Shown here: piece after piece, positions 1-12,021 of the stretch
How the letters are laid out: every line of letters begins with the position of its first letter
Numbering within the stretch: the stretch's first letter is position 1
Source: Tribonema minus
Taxonomy: Eukaryota > Sar > Xanthophyceae > Tribonematales > Tribonemataceae
Reading direction: 5' to 3'
Assembly (NCBI GenBank): GCA_017506865.1
Contig: JAFCMP010000401.1
Coordinates: 62,001-126,000, forward strand
DNA: 64,000 nucleotides
Program-made: the position numbers and the translations under genes
Notes under the pieces: generated by a model
What the model was told of the DNA's origin: nothing
Database searches by the model: none
What the model saw: only the letters and a program-made list of their open reading frames with translations

Positions 1-204
1 GCCCAGGTCAATAAGCCGCCGCATTATACCTAGCTGCAGTGGTGCCTTGCCAGCTGCAGCAGCGGCCAGGGCTGCTCTGAGAGAGTCCGGTGCAGTATAG
101 CATCCACCGGCAGTTGGCGCGATGCACGCAGCGCTGAGGGCAGCGTCACCCGTAGGCGTCAGTTCATCACCCATGTGTGCGGCAGCAATTTCGGAAGCGC
201 GCAT
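1..204 (-). CDS. Partial ORF, ankyrin-like, running off the window start
   Basis: An open frame starts at an ATG at 204 and stays open to base 1, giving 68 residues with the C-terminus outside the window. The last residues read KAPLQLGIMRRLIDLG, which resembles the helix-turn-helix of an ankyrin repeat ('PLhlA...LidlGA'). The middle is Ala-rich. A TTTTATATA box lies just upstream of the start on the minus strand (227-235). Only about one repeat is visible, so this may be the first exon of an ankyrin protein or a chance match. No function is assigned. Confidence 0.3.
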   Translation of the reverse strand, partial: MRASEIAAAHMGDELTPTGDAALSAACIAPTAGGCYTAPDSLRAALAAAAAGKAPLQLGIMRRLIDLG

Positions 205-1337
205 CGGTGGCTCCGGCAGCCGCTTTGTATATAAAATCAGGCATGATGCAAATCTGATGAATAGTGTGTTGAATGCCGTCTTTGCCGTGATGGTACTGGC
301 TCTCGTGTGAGCCGGGCCGTCATTGTCGATGCATCAGTAACTCTAAAGTTTACATCACATTCATGCACATTATGGCCACTCAGATCAGCACCAAGACCCG
401 CTACTTGCAGGTGGGGTGGCTGCAGCGATAGCACAGCACCAAACGGCAGCGTCGATGCACAGTTCAACTCTGCGTAACCTTGCTGATTAAGCAATGCGCA
501 AAGTCTCGTACGCTTGGTAACGTGCAAGCAGCACAGCAGAGTGGCAAATGACCCAGCAGCGACAGCGCAGCAGAGTGCAGCTGCTGCGGTGGTGTCAAAA
601 GCACGCAGGCAACCGATGCTCGGGGAAGACAACACGCGCACCAGGGAGGGGTTCACAGGTTCACAGCACTCAACATCACTTGACGGATCATGCATTGGCC
701 TCTGCGCTGGCAGGGAAAAGGTCAGTCATCTATCATGCATCGGCCGCGCGACACGCGCAGCAGGAGCCAACCTCCGCAGCTTCCATAGGGGGGCAGCAAC
801 CGGACAGGTGCTGTGCAGTGCGACGGGCCACAGGTAACACTGCTCAGACTGGCGCGAGGTTTACGCATGATGCAGGCGGGCAGAGTGAGCGCCCCTTGTA
901 GATTCAGCATACTTCTCTTAAGTATATTATTGCCATCATTAGTCCGGGCCTGTTGCCTCTGGTTGGGCGCAAGGGGACAGCGTGCGGATGCTCACGGCCG
1001 CAGACTTGGCGGCGACGAGCGCACACCCGCGCCGCCATTCATGCCTACGGCCGCCGCATGGCCCGAAGGTGCGGTGCTGTCGAGCTGTGCTCATCATCGT
1101 AAAAAGGCTGGCGGCGTCGAAGGTAGCCTCGCGCGCCACAGGCGTCGAATCCGCCCATGATGCGTGCGACGCTTGAAAGCATAAAAGGCAGGCAATTGCG
1201 TGACGCAAGGGAGGCATCTAAGGCAGCGAAGCTTGGCGGGGTGCGCAGCGCTGACGCGCTGCGCTGTGCGCGCGCAATGAGCACCTTGCTGTGATCGAGT
1301 GGAAACGCCTACGTCTGCATGGCTGAGGTGGCAGCGC
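205..1337. other. No gene recognised
   Basis: Several overlapping frames are open here because stop codons are rare in this GC-rich sequence. None shows a recognisable domain or convincing splice structure. It may be intergenic or intronic sequence of the flanking minus-strand genes. Confidence 0.3.
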
Positions 1338-1778
1338 TCACGTCGGCGACGACGGGTCGGGTGGCCTCCTACATTGTCTCGCCCCATCGCGCTCCTCTTC
1401 ACGCAAGCGCGGCAAGCCATCGCCCGAAGTGCTCTCATTCGCTGATGCCGCGGCGGCAGCGCCTGGCGCGCTCTGCGCTCTGCTTCCGCGCGCCCCCGCC
1501 CCCTCGTGCGGAGGCGCCTCCGCCGCCGCGGCGGAAGCGTCCCTCTCAGCGTGACTGCTGCTGCGCTCGCGCGGCCGCGCTGCCGCGGCAGCGGCGCCGC
1601 CGCCGCCGCCGCGCTCGCGCGCGCGCTCCAGCACGGTGTCGCGCCCAAAGAACTCTGCGGCGAACGCACGCGGGTCCGCGGGGCGCTGCTCCAGCACCGT
1701 CGTCATGAACAGGCGGATGAGCGCCATGACCTCCGGCTTGTCGCGCAGGTACGCCTCATTCTCCGCCTCGAGGTCGGT
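1338..1778 (-). CDS. RIIa-domain protein, terminal exon (RIIAD1-like)
   Basis: The exon begins after a splice acceptor (GCGCGCAG at the 1779 side) and ends in TGA at 1338. Its first ~45 residues contain ENEAYLRDKPEV, then LIRLFMTTVLEQRPADP and FAAEFFGRD. This matches the dimerisation/docking helices of RIIa-type domains ('ENEkYLr.hPEv..li..Fl..vL...P.D...FAAeyF') found in PKA regulatory subunits, radial-spoke proteins and RIIAD1. Such domains bind amphipathic helices of AKAP-type partners and are common in axonemes, which suggests a flagellated cell. The remainder is Gly/Ala/Arg/Ser-rich and probably disordered. Upstream exon(s) with the start codon were not located in 1779-3500. Confidence 0.55.
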   Translation of the reverse strand, partial: TDLEAENEAYLRDKPEVMALIRLFMTTVLEQRPADPRAFAAEFFGRDTVLERARERGGGGGAAAAAARPRERSSSHAERDASAAAAEAPPHEGAGARGSRAQSAPGAAAAASANESTSGDGLPRLREEERDGARQCRRPPDPSSPT

Positions 1779-3499
1779 CTGCGCGCGCAGGCGGCGGCGT
1801 GCGCGGCGCGCGGGTGAGCGTGTGGTGGAGTGTGTGCGCCGTTACAGATTTGAGCGAGCTTGTGCTCGATAGATGTATACTCTGGTGGTATGCGTTAGCA
1901 GGCCTGGGCGCTGAGGGCCTACCCAGGACCAGCAAGTCTGTGAGTCGACGATACTGTCATGGGGCCACAAGCAGCATGGTGCCCCGCCGCGACCGCAATA
2001 GGTGCACATGAGCTGCTACGTCCAGCTCGAAGTGCTCAGGTGAATGCCTATCACAAGCCGAACGGCCTCAGGCTACTACAATACTTAAAGCGTGCTACGC
2101 ATCGAGGACATTGCTATAGCAGCAGCAGCGGCGGTGGCGGCTGCACTGCCGTGACGTACAACGGCCCGCAGTGTCGGTAGCGATTGAGCAAACTACCTCT
2201 CGATGAATCGCGCTTGGGGCGCAGTCGCCAGACACTTGCCCTATGCAGTGCCGGTGCTGTTGGCGATGCTGGACTGCTTGTGCGCCGCGAGAGCCGACCG
2301 TGAGGCTGTGGCACGCTCAGTGCAAGGGAACCACGCAAGGCTCATGCTGGCATACAGAAGCAGTACGCCCTGCATTGCCATAGCTTACTGCTGGACCAAA
2401 AAGTGTATCGCATGCACACGCCCTCCAACCGTAGGTGCGTAGTTTAAAATCGCGATCAGACACATGCCTGCAGTCACTCGCAAGAACTTGGCCAGGTGAA
2501 GCGGCCCGACAGGCAACATTCTGGACCTCATGAATGCAGTCATATACTGTCAACATGTTCGGCAGCAGTGGATGAAAGAATGCTTCAGATGTGTGAAAGT
2601 GTGTGCGGATGCATTGCTCGTGCACTTCAGCATAGTCACTTTGCTTGAAAGCATTGAGGTTCTCCCAGGCACAAGCGGTGCATGAAACATTCCTGGTGGC
2701 ATTCTCAGGTAGTCACAAGCAAAGCGCAACACACTAGAAGCCACAGTTACAAAAACAGACAACAATCATAGGTGACGCCGGTCAGGCGAATTGCTTGCTG
2801 AGTGCCCTAGGAAGTGTGTGGCCGCTCGCTCATAGCACGAGCGCAATCACACGCACACACACACACACCGACACTGGGGCAGGTTCTGGAATATTCTGCA
2901 GTGGGTAATACGAGAGCCTGGCTGCCACGAACATCGCTGCCAATTTGCGATCAACCAACCTCTTGCAATTCCAGCCGCCGCCATGTTTCGACCGATGCAC
3001 GAACTTGCAGGCAGCATGAAGCAACAGACAACCTTGTGTCGACGTATGAGATCATCATGATGAGATCATCTTGCAAACATTGAGCGACACAGTGAATGAC
3101 TTGGTACTACGAAAAACCTCGCGCAGTGCATATATTTGTGTCTGTCACCTTGGTATCATCCGTAGAGCAACCTGGTTCTTCCGCTCCCGCACCAGACGCG
3201 TTGTCCTCACTGCCTGCGTCCACCGCCACAGGCTGTCCATCTGCCATAGCTCTACGGTTCTCGCAGCGGCTGCTGCATCAGAGCGTTGGTGAATTCACTC
3301 CGGCACCTCGGCGTCTGCTGGTACCACGATCCAACGCCGCTGCTGCTTTGATGTATGCAATGATGAACCAGTACGGCCGACGCCGATGGATATATAAGCC
3401 AGCAAGTGCACTCGTGAAGCACGTCGACACTTCAACTCTTGATATTGAAGTTGGTCGAGGTCACGAAATGTTGAGGCTGCAGCCGGGCTGAATTAATTT
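1779..3499. other. No gene recognised; (CA)n microsatellite at 2849-2868
   Basis: No supported coding region was found here. The 5' exon of the RIIa gene could lie here. A short CA repeat sits at 2849-2868, and a tatataag box at 3391 is not tied to any gene. The left flank of the LTR element ends at 3499. Confidence 0.35.
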
Positions 3500-3503
3500 A
3501 AAC
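3500..3503. repeat. Target-site duplication AAAC, left copy
   Basis: AAAC precedes the 5' LTR and recurs right after the 3' LTR (53297-53300). A shared 4-bp flank shows that both LTRs came from one integration event. Confidence 0.8.
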
Positions 3504-3926
3504 TGTGGGAATCTGCCCCTTTATCCGCCCCACAACTTCACCTTTCAACTTCCGTAACTGCCATCTACCGTTGGCCAGTTGCCCACCACGAGGCCCACTA
3601 CTTTGGCACCCTTGGTGTAGTGTAACTGCCACTTATGATTGGTTAGTTGTCTCCCAATCAGGCCCACCACTCTGGCCCTGGGTGTGCCCACACTGGCTCT
3701 CTAAGTTGCCAACTGCTTGCAGCAGCTCTCCTCTGCTCCCTTGCAATGCAATCACTCTTAACCTGCAACACGACAGTGTCAGACTTTGCAACCCTGCCCT
3801 GCCTTGCCAACCTGGAGTCAACAAGTGGCCTGCTGTTTTTCGCCTACAGCTAAGTGTGGGCTGACCTACAACTGGTCTGGCCATCACACACTCTGTGTTT
3901 TGGGGCTTAAAACAGCCTACCCCACA
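3504..3926 (+). repeat. 5' LTR (423 bp)
   Basis: It begins TGTGGG and ends CCCACA, a perfect 6-bp inverted repeat with canonical TG...CA ends. Its sequence matches the 3' LTR (52874-53296) without a difference that I can see. Both LTRs contain an incidental open frame of 119 codons, which is not a gene. CCAAT-like boxes (gattggttag, cccaatcagg) near 3640-3665 are candidate promoter elements. Confidence 0.95.
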
Positions 3927-3929
3927 TTC

Positions 3930-3945
3930 TGGAGGAGTCCATCCG
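3930..3945 (+). promoter_or_regulatory. Putative primer-binding site
   Basis: Three bases after the 5' LTR the sequence reads TGGAGGAGTCC, starting with the TGG complementary to a tRNA 3' CCA. I could not identify the tRNA. Confidence 0.4.
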
Positions 3946-4446
3946 GTTTCGGACCTCGCGCGCGGTACCTGGCGCTGCAGCAACAGCAGCAGCGACTCAC
4001 CAGCAACGCGCCTTCGCCAGCTACAAGCGCAGCTACTGTGAACGTCGGCCGACATCATCTCACAGCAGCAATTCTTCTGGCAACTTCGTCCATTCCTACC
4101 TTCCCAAGCGAGCAAGACCTCAACGCGTTCGCCATCTACCGAGTCTACAGCCTTCTGGACAGCATCAGCATCAACCAGTTTCGGCAACCCGGAAGCGACG
4201 GCTTCCCGCATCTCGGCACTACTTTCCATCCCTAGGTATCATCAAGGGGGGGAAGAAAGTACATCATCTACAGCAACAGGAACGTAAGCCTGAAGCTGAC
4301 TCCTTGCTTGTGGCTGCATTCTTAAGTGCGCTGCATTCTCAGCAAGTAGAGCTCTAAAGCTACTTTGCCTCGCGTGGCAGTAGCAATTCAGTCCGCAACC
4401 AGCCACAGCAGCACTTTCCTAGTCTGCTGATACCTAGCCTGGCAGC

Positions 4447-4769
4447 ATGTTTAATGCATTCGGACGCATGTTCGGAGGTGGAGCTGGGGCTACACCTGCC
4501 GAAGTCGCCGCGTCTCGAGCGGCCGCTCGAGCTGCAGCCGGGGGCCCGTCAAACCCGTTCGACGACCCAACCCTCGTCTACCGCGACCCCAACAACGAAG
4601 ACAGCAGCAGCGACGAAGAAGACACGTCAGGCCCGCCTGCCGCTTCGTCGCCGCGCCGCGCGGTGCCACCACGCCTCCTTGGCCCTGGCTTTCCGCCCAA
4701 TCTTTCTCCTTTTCCTGGCCCGCCGCCGCCGCCAGCCGCAGCAGCTTCCGGCCGCGCCGCCGCTGCCAT

Positions 4770-4800
<31 letters not shown>

Positions 4801-5832
4801 GGACCTCCAGCAGACGCCGCACCCTCCTTTGCGGGCGCGCCCTCTACACTGGACCCGACCGCGGCCGCCACCGCCGCTGAAGTCGCCGCCGCCGCCGCCG
4901 CCGCAGGCATCGACCTGCGCCCGCGGCGCCATCGCACCCCCGAGGAGCGCGCCGCCCGTGACCATGCCAAGCTGCTTGCCTCGTTGCGCAGCATCGGCAT
5001 CCCCCTCACAGGTCGTGGCGCAGTAGAAAAGACTCTCAAGCCAGACGCCGTCAAGAACCTCCCCGACTACCATGGCGCCAAGCTACTTCAAGGCGTACGT
5101 ACGGAACAAGACGTCACGGAATGGGTAGAACGCTTTGTCTCCTATATGGAGACGCAGAAAGTCACCGCGCCCCACGACATCTGCCACTATGCCTTCCTCA
5201 GTTTGAGAGGCGAGGCACATGCGCTTGCTACCTCTCTCCGCCAGGCCGGCACCTGGCCAACTTCCTTCACCGGCATCGCCCAGGTGCTGCTCGAGCACTT
5301 CGCCCCCCCGGCAGCGTTCGAGGACAGCTGCCGCGCCGTGGTCGACCTCAAGCAGGGGGCCAAGGAAACCAGCAAGGCCTACATTCTACGCGGCCGCCGC
5401 ACGCTTCAGCAACTGTCTACCCTATAAGGCCAGGTTCGCCGCACTCGCGCCGTCTCCGTTGACGGCAGCAGCGGCGCCTCCGCCGCCCCTCTACCTGAGC
5501 TTCAGGAGTGCCTGTTCCTCACCATCCTCGAGGGGGGCCTACTTCCGGGACTGCGCCAGCAGATGCGCCTGCAGACGCATTCTCGCTTCAACGAGGAGGA
5601 GATGGTGGCGTCTCTTCAGCGCATTGAACGCACCATCGTTTTGCGCAACAAAGAGAATTCCACCGCGACCAACGGCGCCAGCAGCGCCAACCTCATGCCA
5701 CCTCAGCATGGGTCGCCATCTCCCTTCAACAGCTCTCCCTCCGCCGACTACGTTGATGACGACACATCGCTCAACTACGGCAACAACAACCAGGGCAACG
5801 GCAACCGCAACGGCAGCGGGCGCCGTCCCTAA
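4447..5832 (+). CDS. gag: Retrotransposon gag, with an internal TAA
   Basis: The frame opens at ATG 4447 (gcagcATGTTT) about 520 bp after the 5' LTR. The N-terminal third is Ala/Pro-rich with an acidic SSSDEEDT patch. Residues ~170-320 carry a capsid-like region (WVERFVSYME, FLSLRGEAHALA, LLEHFAPP). A TAA at 5425-5427 interrupts it, but the same frame continues with LPELQECLFLTILEGGL and MVASLQRIER, typical gag capsid helices. It runs to a second TAA at 5830-5832 after an Asn/Gly/Arg-rich basic tail. No CCHC knuckle is visible. The second TAA could be a true gag stop ahead of in-frame pol. The first lies mid-capsid and is either disabling or recoded. Confidence 0.8.
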
Positions 5833-8800
5833 TGCGGCAACCGTCACGGCGACAATTCCCGTCCGCAGAGTGCTCCCACCCCCCAAGGTGGCAACTCTGC
5901 GCTGCGTTTTGCTCCCCCTGCAGGTGCCGCCTCCGCACTCACGCCTTCTCGAGACCGCAGCCAGCAGCGCCAGCAGGCGCCGCCGCCGCGTCCACCCACG
6001 CTCAACCCCAGCAGCGGAGAACGGCCCCAAGACGCACGCCGCCAGCTCCCTAGCCGCGGCCCCAACAACTCTGGCACGCCTGGCGCAGCACAGCAGCGCC
6101 CGCGGCCAGCTCATCACGGCTCTGTCAACCTGGGCGCCCCCGCATACCTACGCGCCACAGCATTCACAGACCCTTGCGTCATCCCTGTCGGCATGCCATC
6201 ACACTGGCGCACCGACAACTGGTACAAGATGTTCGGCTACGACGCCGGAGCAACTTTGGCCACCGTGAAGGTCAGCATCGGCAGCGGAGCCGACGCATTG
6301 GACCTTTCAGCCGCCGTCGTGGACACCGGCGCCGGCAACGTGTACATCCGCACGCGAGAGGCAGAGAGCTACTTCAGCCTACTCCCCGGCGCCGATCGTC
6401 CGCGCGTGTTCCTCATGCCAGAGGACATCACGCGCCAGCACCTGCCCATCTTCCACGCCGGCAGCGACGTCATGGACAACCGTCGCCATTTGATGCTCCC
6501 CATCACTTTCGAGGGGCGCGATGCTCACCTTGGTCTGCCGCGCGCCGCCAACGCACCCGCAGAGCCACTTCGTCAGGTCAGCTACCTAACGCATTGCATC
6601 ATGGTGGACGACCTGCCCGCATCGCTGGTACTGGGCAACTCCTTCTTCGTGCGCAACCGTATGAGCATTAACCCGTACACGGGTTATTTGCACACCGTAC
6701 GGCCCGTACTGGCCACGCCCGACGACCCCCGCCGCGAGTTCGCCATCTACGGAGTGGGCGAGAACCGCAGCCTACACCTCCACAGACGCCGCATGGAGTG
6801 GCGCCCGTTCGATGTCGAACTCAACGCCGTCGGCGGCCACCAGCCGTTCTCGGCAGTTCGGCACGGCTCTGGCGGCGTCACAGACGCCATACTGCCTTCC
6901 TACACGCCGGAGGAGCCCCACGTAGCCCGCACTGGCGCACTCACGCTCATGCACGCCGTCAAGATTGGGCGGGGCTCTCTACGCGGCGGCGTCATCCACC
7001 TCACCCTGCGCGCCGACGATCCCCCGCGCCAGCACAGCCGCGTCCTTGTGCTGCTGCAGCACCCATGCTTGGGCGGCGAACACCACGTCTCGCCACTGGC
7101 AAGTGGTTTTCAGCTACTCAACGCGCAGGAGCCCCACGACATGGACGAGGCTGGCTACGTGCAAGTTCAACTCCGGGCGTTGTCCAGCCAGCGTGAGCGC
7201 TTCGCTCTGCCCCCGGGGTACCTCGTGGCAGCCTTCAAGCTACTACGTGACGCCAGCGCCGACGAGCCCGGGGACTATGGGGGCATACCTCTACCCGCGC
7301 CTCGGCTTGGGCGCCCGTCGCGCGCACCTGCCGACTCCCGCCGTCCTATAGCCAGCGCCAACGTGATCACCGCCGGCAGCCCGCGCTACTTCGCAGACCC
7401 AGCTCAACACGGCGCCGACGACGTCGACATGCTGGACTTCAGCGACGCTCCACCTCGCCGCCGCGCGCACCACGCTCAGGCAGTTCAGGACTCTGGCGCG
7501 GGCCGCACACCGCGCCGCGGCTCACCGCCGCCGCCCGACCACGCGCGCCAGGCCTACGTCGCCCCAGCTCACGACAGCCCTCGCCGCAGCAGCGCTCGCG
7601 AGCGCAGCCGTGATCAGCCAGTTCGTCAGCACAACCGTCCCCGCAGCACTCACGAGCGCAGCCGCGATCAGCGAGCTCTTCGGCACGACCACCGCCGCAG
7701 CTCAGCGCGCCGCTCCCCGCAGCACCGCCGCAGCCCAGCGCGCCACTCCCCGCAGCACCGCTCGCCCCCTCCACAGCCTGCCGCTCAGCGTGGCCACCGC
7801 GCGCCGCACCCAGCGCGCGGGCAAGTGGAGCGCATCGGGCCACTGCCGTCACCACAGCGCAATCAGCCCGTCGCCATGGACATAGCGCCGCCCGCCAATG
7901 GAGCAGCAGCGCTCAACCAGCGCCACGGCCACCCCTTGGATCCTCGCACCGACCCCGACGTTCGGCGCACTTCCGCAGCTTACGCGGCCGCACAACTTGC
8001 CGCACGCCCCTTTCACCATGACGCAGACGCTGCCGGAGGGCCCCCTACTTCCGACCCACGCGCGCACCGGGAGGTTCAGCGCGCCGCCATTGCTGTCTTT
8101 GCCGCTCGCAACACAGCAGTGGCCCGGGCACGGGGGCTGCCACTTCCGCCGCCAGTCTACAGCCCCATATCACCGGTGTACAGCCCTCTTGGCTCACCCG
8201 TGGGCGACCACGTCGGCATGTTCCTGATGGCGCCCGGCTCACCAACTACGGACGCCCACGCCAACAGCAGCAGCAGCGACAGCTACGAGACCAACAGCGT
8301 CACCGGCGACCAGCTCACCGCCACCGACGCGCCTGACGACGACGACTCAGACACTACCGAGGACGTCGCACCCGTCATGGCCAGCCTACTCAGCGACGCC
8401 GATCTGCCAGTACATCCCCTGCTCGCAGATCCACTGGAGCCGTCGCGCCTATTTGGCCCCCCTGCTGAGCCTCGCGACATGACCGGCAAGCCGCCGGTGG
8501 ACTTCGCGTCGCTCATCCCAACCGACAGCCCATTCACGGCGGAGCAGCGCCAAGACTTCGTCACCCTGCTCCAACAGTTCGAGGACTGCTTCGGACAAGA
8601 AGACACGGACGTCGGCAACGTCTCTGCTTCCTTCGGCTACTTCCGGCCGGTCATGAAGGCTTCCTACAAGCCCTTTCGTGAACACACACGCCGCTTCAGC
8701 CCCGTGGCCCTTGCCATACTGCTCACTTGGGGCGAGCAGCAGCTTGCAGCTGGCCTTCACGAGCGCTGCGCGCGCACTGACCAGCTGAGCCAGCCCCTCG

Positions 8801-11800
8801 TCACCCCCAAGCCGCACACCAGCAAGTGGCGCATCTGCGGCGACTACCGCCGCATCAACAAGGACACCGCCGACGATCACGGCCCCGTTGTCCACATACC
8901 GCAGCTCATGGGCGACTTCCGCGGCAGCCGCATCTTTGGCAGCATGGACGCGCTTGGGGCGTTCAACAACTTGGTCATCGACCCCGAGTGCCGCCACCTG
9001 TACGCGCTGGAGATACCGCAGCTTGGCATCATTCAGCCTACACGCCTCGGCTTTGGCAGCAAGGTCGCTCCCACCGCCTTCAACCGCGTCGCCGACATGT
9101 GCTTTGGCGACCTGCGCCCCGCCGGCGCCACCAAGTACGTCGACGACATGAGCCCACACGCCGCCAACTACCAGCAGTACCGCGCACTCATTTATGCCAT
9201 CCTACTTCGCACCCGCTACTACGGCCTGGTGTGGAAGGTGAGCAAGTGCTCTTTTGGTACAACTTCAACCAAGTTTGTCGGGTTTGAAGTTTCTGCTTCA
9301 GGCGTCAAGCCGCTCACTCGCAATGTGGAGATCATCTCTGCAGTGCCCTCGCCGCGCACCGTCAAGGAGCTGCGCAGCTTCATCGGCATGGTCGCGTTCT
9401 ACAGCAAGCACATTGCCCGTCACGGAGAGCTCGTGGCACCGCTCAACCACCTCTTACGCAAGACGGCGGGACCTGATCCATTCCGCCAGTGGTGTGAGCG
9501 CCACGACCGTTGCATGGCTCAGCTGCGCGCCGCCCTGCTATCGGAGCCCGTCCTCACATACGCTGACCCTCAGATGGCATACCAGCTCTACACCGACGCG
9601 TCCGCCTACGCCGTAGGCGCAGTGCTCACACAGTGCCCGCCGGATGCAGAAGCTGGTCCCGATCGCGCCGGCGCCCTACAGCCCTACGAGCGCGTCATCT
9701 CTTTCTTCAGCAAGGTGCTATCCCCCGCGGAGGCCAACTACGGCGCCACCGTCAAGGAGCTCATGGCCATCGTCAAGGCCGTGGAGTTCTTCCGCGGTTA
9801 CTTACGCTACGAGTCGTTCACAGTGTGGACTGACTGCCAGCCTCTACTCTTCCTCAACCGCAACATGGCCAGCAGCGCAGTGCTCACGCGCTGGGCCTTA
9901 CAGCTTGAAGAGTACGACTACACCGTGCGCTACCTCAAGGGCGAGAATCAGCCTGCCGACGGTTTCAGCCGCATCATTGGCATGGATCAGCTACAGGAGC
10001 TGTACGACGTGCCCGCTGCCGCTTTACCGCTTCAACTGCCGCTGCGCCGGCCAGGCGCATCGCGCAGCATTATGCAGCCAGCCACCTTTGCCGACTTGGG
10101 CTGTGGCATCGGCGGCGCCACGGAGGGCGCCGCTGGCTACATGCGCCCCATCATCGCCGTGGAGCTCGACCAACGCACACTAGATGTGTACTCGCAGCGC
10201 TTCCCCACGGTGCCCACCATCTGCGCCGACCTTGCCTCGGAGGAGGTTTACCGTTTCCTACGCGTACGCTCTGTCTACGCCTTGGTACATGGCAGCAACT
10301 GCCAGCCCTACTCCGCCGCCGGCCCGCGCATCGAAGGACCACTCGCCATCTCCACACTCGACTACGGCCGCCTGCAGCTACGGTGCCGGCCCGTGCTCGG
10401 CATCTTGGAGAACGTGCCCCCTTTTCTCAGCAGTGCCACCTTCCGCGCGTACCGCGACATGCTTCTCAGCGGCGGCTACGACATCGGCATATACACGTTA
10501 GACGCAGCGGCTCTTGGCGCCGCCACTGTACGCCGCCGCGTCTACGTTGTGTCACTGCAACGCAGTGAGCGCTCTGGGTCGCGCCTCATGCTACTGGACC
10601 AGTGCATTCGCGATTGCCACCAGCAGCCGCGCCGCCTCACCGTCCACGACGTCCTGCCCAGCCAGCCGGACGCCTACGTCTACATGTCCCGCTACCCCGC
10701 CGGCGCTTGCATCTTGGATGCTCACGCGCCCGCGCCCACTCTTCTAGCGCGCATCGCTCAGCGCCTACCGGCCAACTACGTGCCGCGCGCCGGCGATGCC
10801 TGCGCACCTTCTGAGGCTCATACTTTGAGCTTCAGCGACATGCTGCGCATTCAGGGCATGGAGCCTATTTCGCCGCCACTGCCCCTCCCCCGCGCTTTGG
10901 AGGGACGCCTGGCCGCCAACGCCATCCTGCCCATTCACATGAAGACCCTCTCTAGCTGCCTGGCCATGGTAGGAGCGCTGGACTTACTGCCCGTCTCTAC
11001 GATCATCCCTGGCCGCCTCATTTGCGCGCCGACTCGCGCCAAGGCCCACATGGCGTCAGGAGCTGTTCAGTTTGACCGCGCAGCGCTCAACAGCGCCGCG
11101 CTTGTCATCGTTCCAAACCCTCTGGTGCCCAACACTAGGGTTCTTCGCAGCGCCGCCAAGCCCGCTGCCACCGCTACCACTTCCGCCGCGGCTGATGCAA
11201 CTGCCAGCGCCGCCACTTCTTCCGCCGCCGAACTCGCCAACTACCGTCTCAGTGACGATGGCGTATTATTCCGCGTGGACATGGAGCAGTCACCAGTGTA
11301 CAGCAACGACAGGGAGCGCGTTACTCTCTTTGTGCCTCAGGTTTTGGTCTCCACAGTGCTCACCGCCACCCACGACGACCACGTCTCCGGCGGCCACATG
11401 GGCGCGGAGGTCACGCTGCGCCGCGTTCGCGCCAAGTACTACTGGCCCACGCACCGCGCCGATGTATTGCGCTGGTGCGACACGTGCATTACGTGTCAGC
11501 GCACCAAGACCCCCCACCGCAAGGCGCAACTCCCCTCCGGCACGCTCAACACTACACTGGAGCCGCGCCAAGGCCTCCACATCGACCTTATGGGCCCCTT
11601 TCAGCCGTCCGCTGATGGCAGCCTATACGTGTGCGCACTGGTGGACCCCTGCACGCGCTTCCGCGTCAACACCGGCATACCAGGCAAGGCGCCCCGCCAC
11701 GTCGCTCAGCGCATCGTGGACTACTGGGTGGCCTACTTTGGCGTGCCGCGGTACCTGCACTCGGACCAAGGTACGGAGTTCGTCAATGACGTCATTCGCG

Positions 11801-11918
11801 AGCTTTGCGACCTGCTCGGCATCGACCAGACCACCACCACGCCGTACCGCCCCCAGGCCAACGCCATTGTGGAGCGCGGCAACGACGTACTCGGCAACAT
11901 GATGCGCGTACACGCACT
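5833..11918 (+). CDS. pol: Retrotransposon pol, left part (PR-RT-RNase H-DNMT-integrase core)
   Basis: The frame is the same as gag and is open from 5833. The first ATG is 6193, and residue numbers here count from it. The retropepsin motif VVDTGAG is at residue ~43. An Arg/Ser/Pro-rich linker covers ~440-560. RT has KWRICGDYRRIN and the catalytic YVDD at ~982. RNase H begins YTDASAYAVGAVL near 1133. A C5 methyltransferase spans ~1294-1600. Integrase follows with an HHCC zinc site (HDDHVSGGH...CDTCITC), catalytic Asp in GLHIDLMGPF, Asp in HSDQGTEF and Glu in AIVERG. The frame is severed at 11918, within the codon after VHA. Read on, it continues into the insertion and stops at 12090. The rest of the protein is at 51686-52514. 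Confidence 0.92.
10072..11000 (+). other. Cytosine-5 DNA methyltransferase domain inside pol
   Basis: The domain lies in frame between RNase H and integrase. The C5-MTase motifs appear in order: motif I FADLGCGIGG (SAM binding), motif IV GSNCQPYSAAG with the catalytic Cys, motif VI LENV, motif VIII VRRRVYVVSL, then LSFSDMLRIQG, and motif X AANAILPIHMKTL. The usual PCQ of motif IV is NCQ here, but the nucleophilic Cys is kept. The expected reaction is methylation of cytosine C5 in DNA. Retrotransposon-borne DNMTs have been reported, as I recall, in Klebsormidium and Symbiodinium elements. Whether this domain prefers CG sites cannot be read from sequence. Confidence 0.9.
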
Positions 11919-12021
11919 TCGGGCCGCTATCCCTAGTGAGAGCACTCCAAGGTGCAAAAACCCTTCAAGTGCCGGCACAACAAACGCGGTGACCCTGGCT
12001 CCACCACAACGGCGAGAGGTT

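Noticed and set aside
3505-3864. 119-codon open frame repeated at 3.5 and 52.9 kb, first taken as a duplicated gene
   Set aside because: It lies wholly inside the LTRs, has no domain, and is duplicated only because LTRs are.
4490-5073. Long minus-strand Gly/Arg-rich frames opposite gag
   Set aside because: They mirror the GCC/GCG-rich gag codons and have no domain or codon signature of their own.
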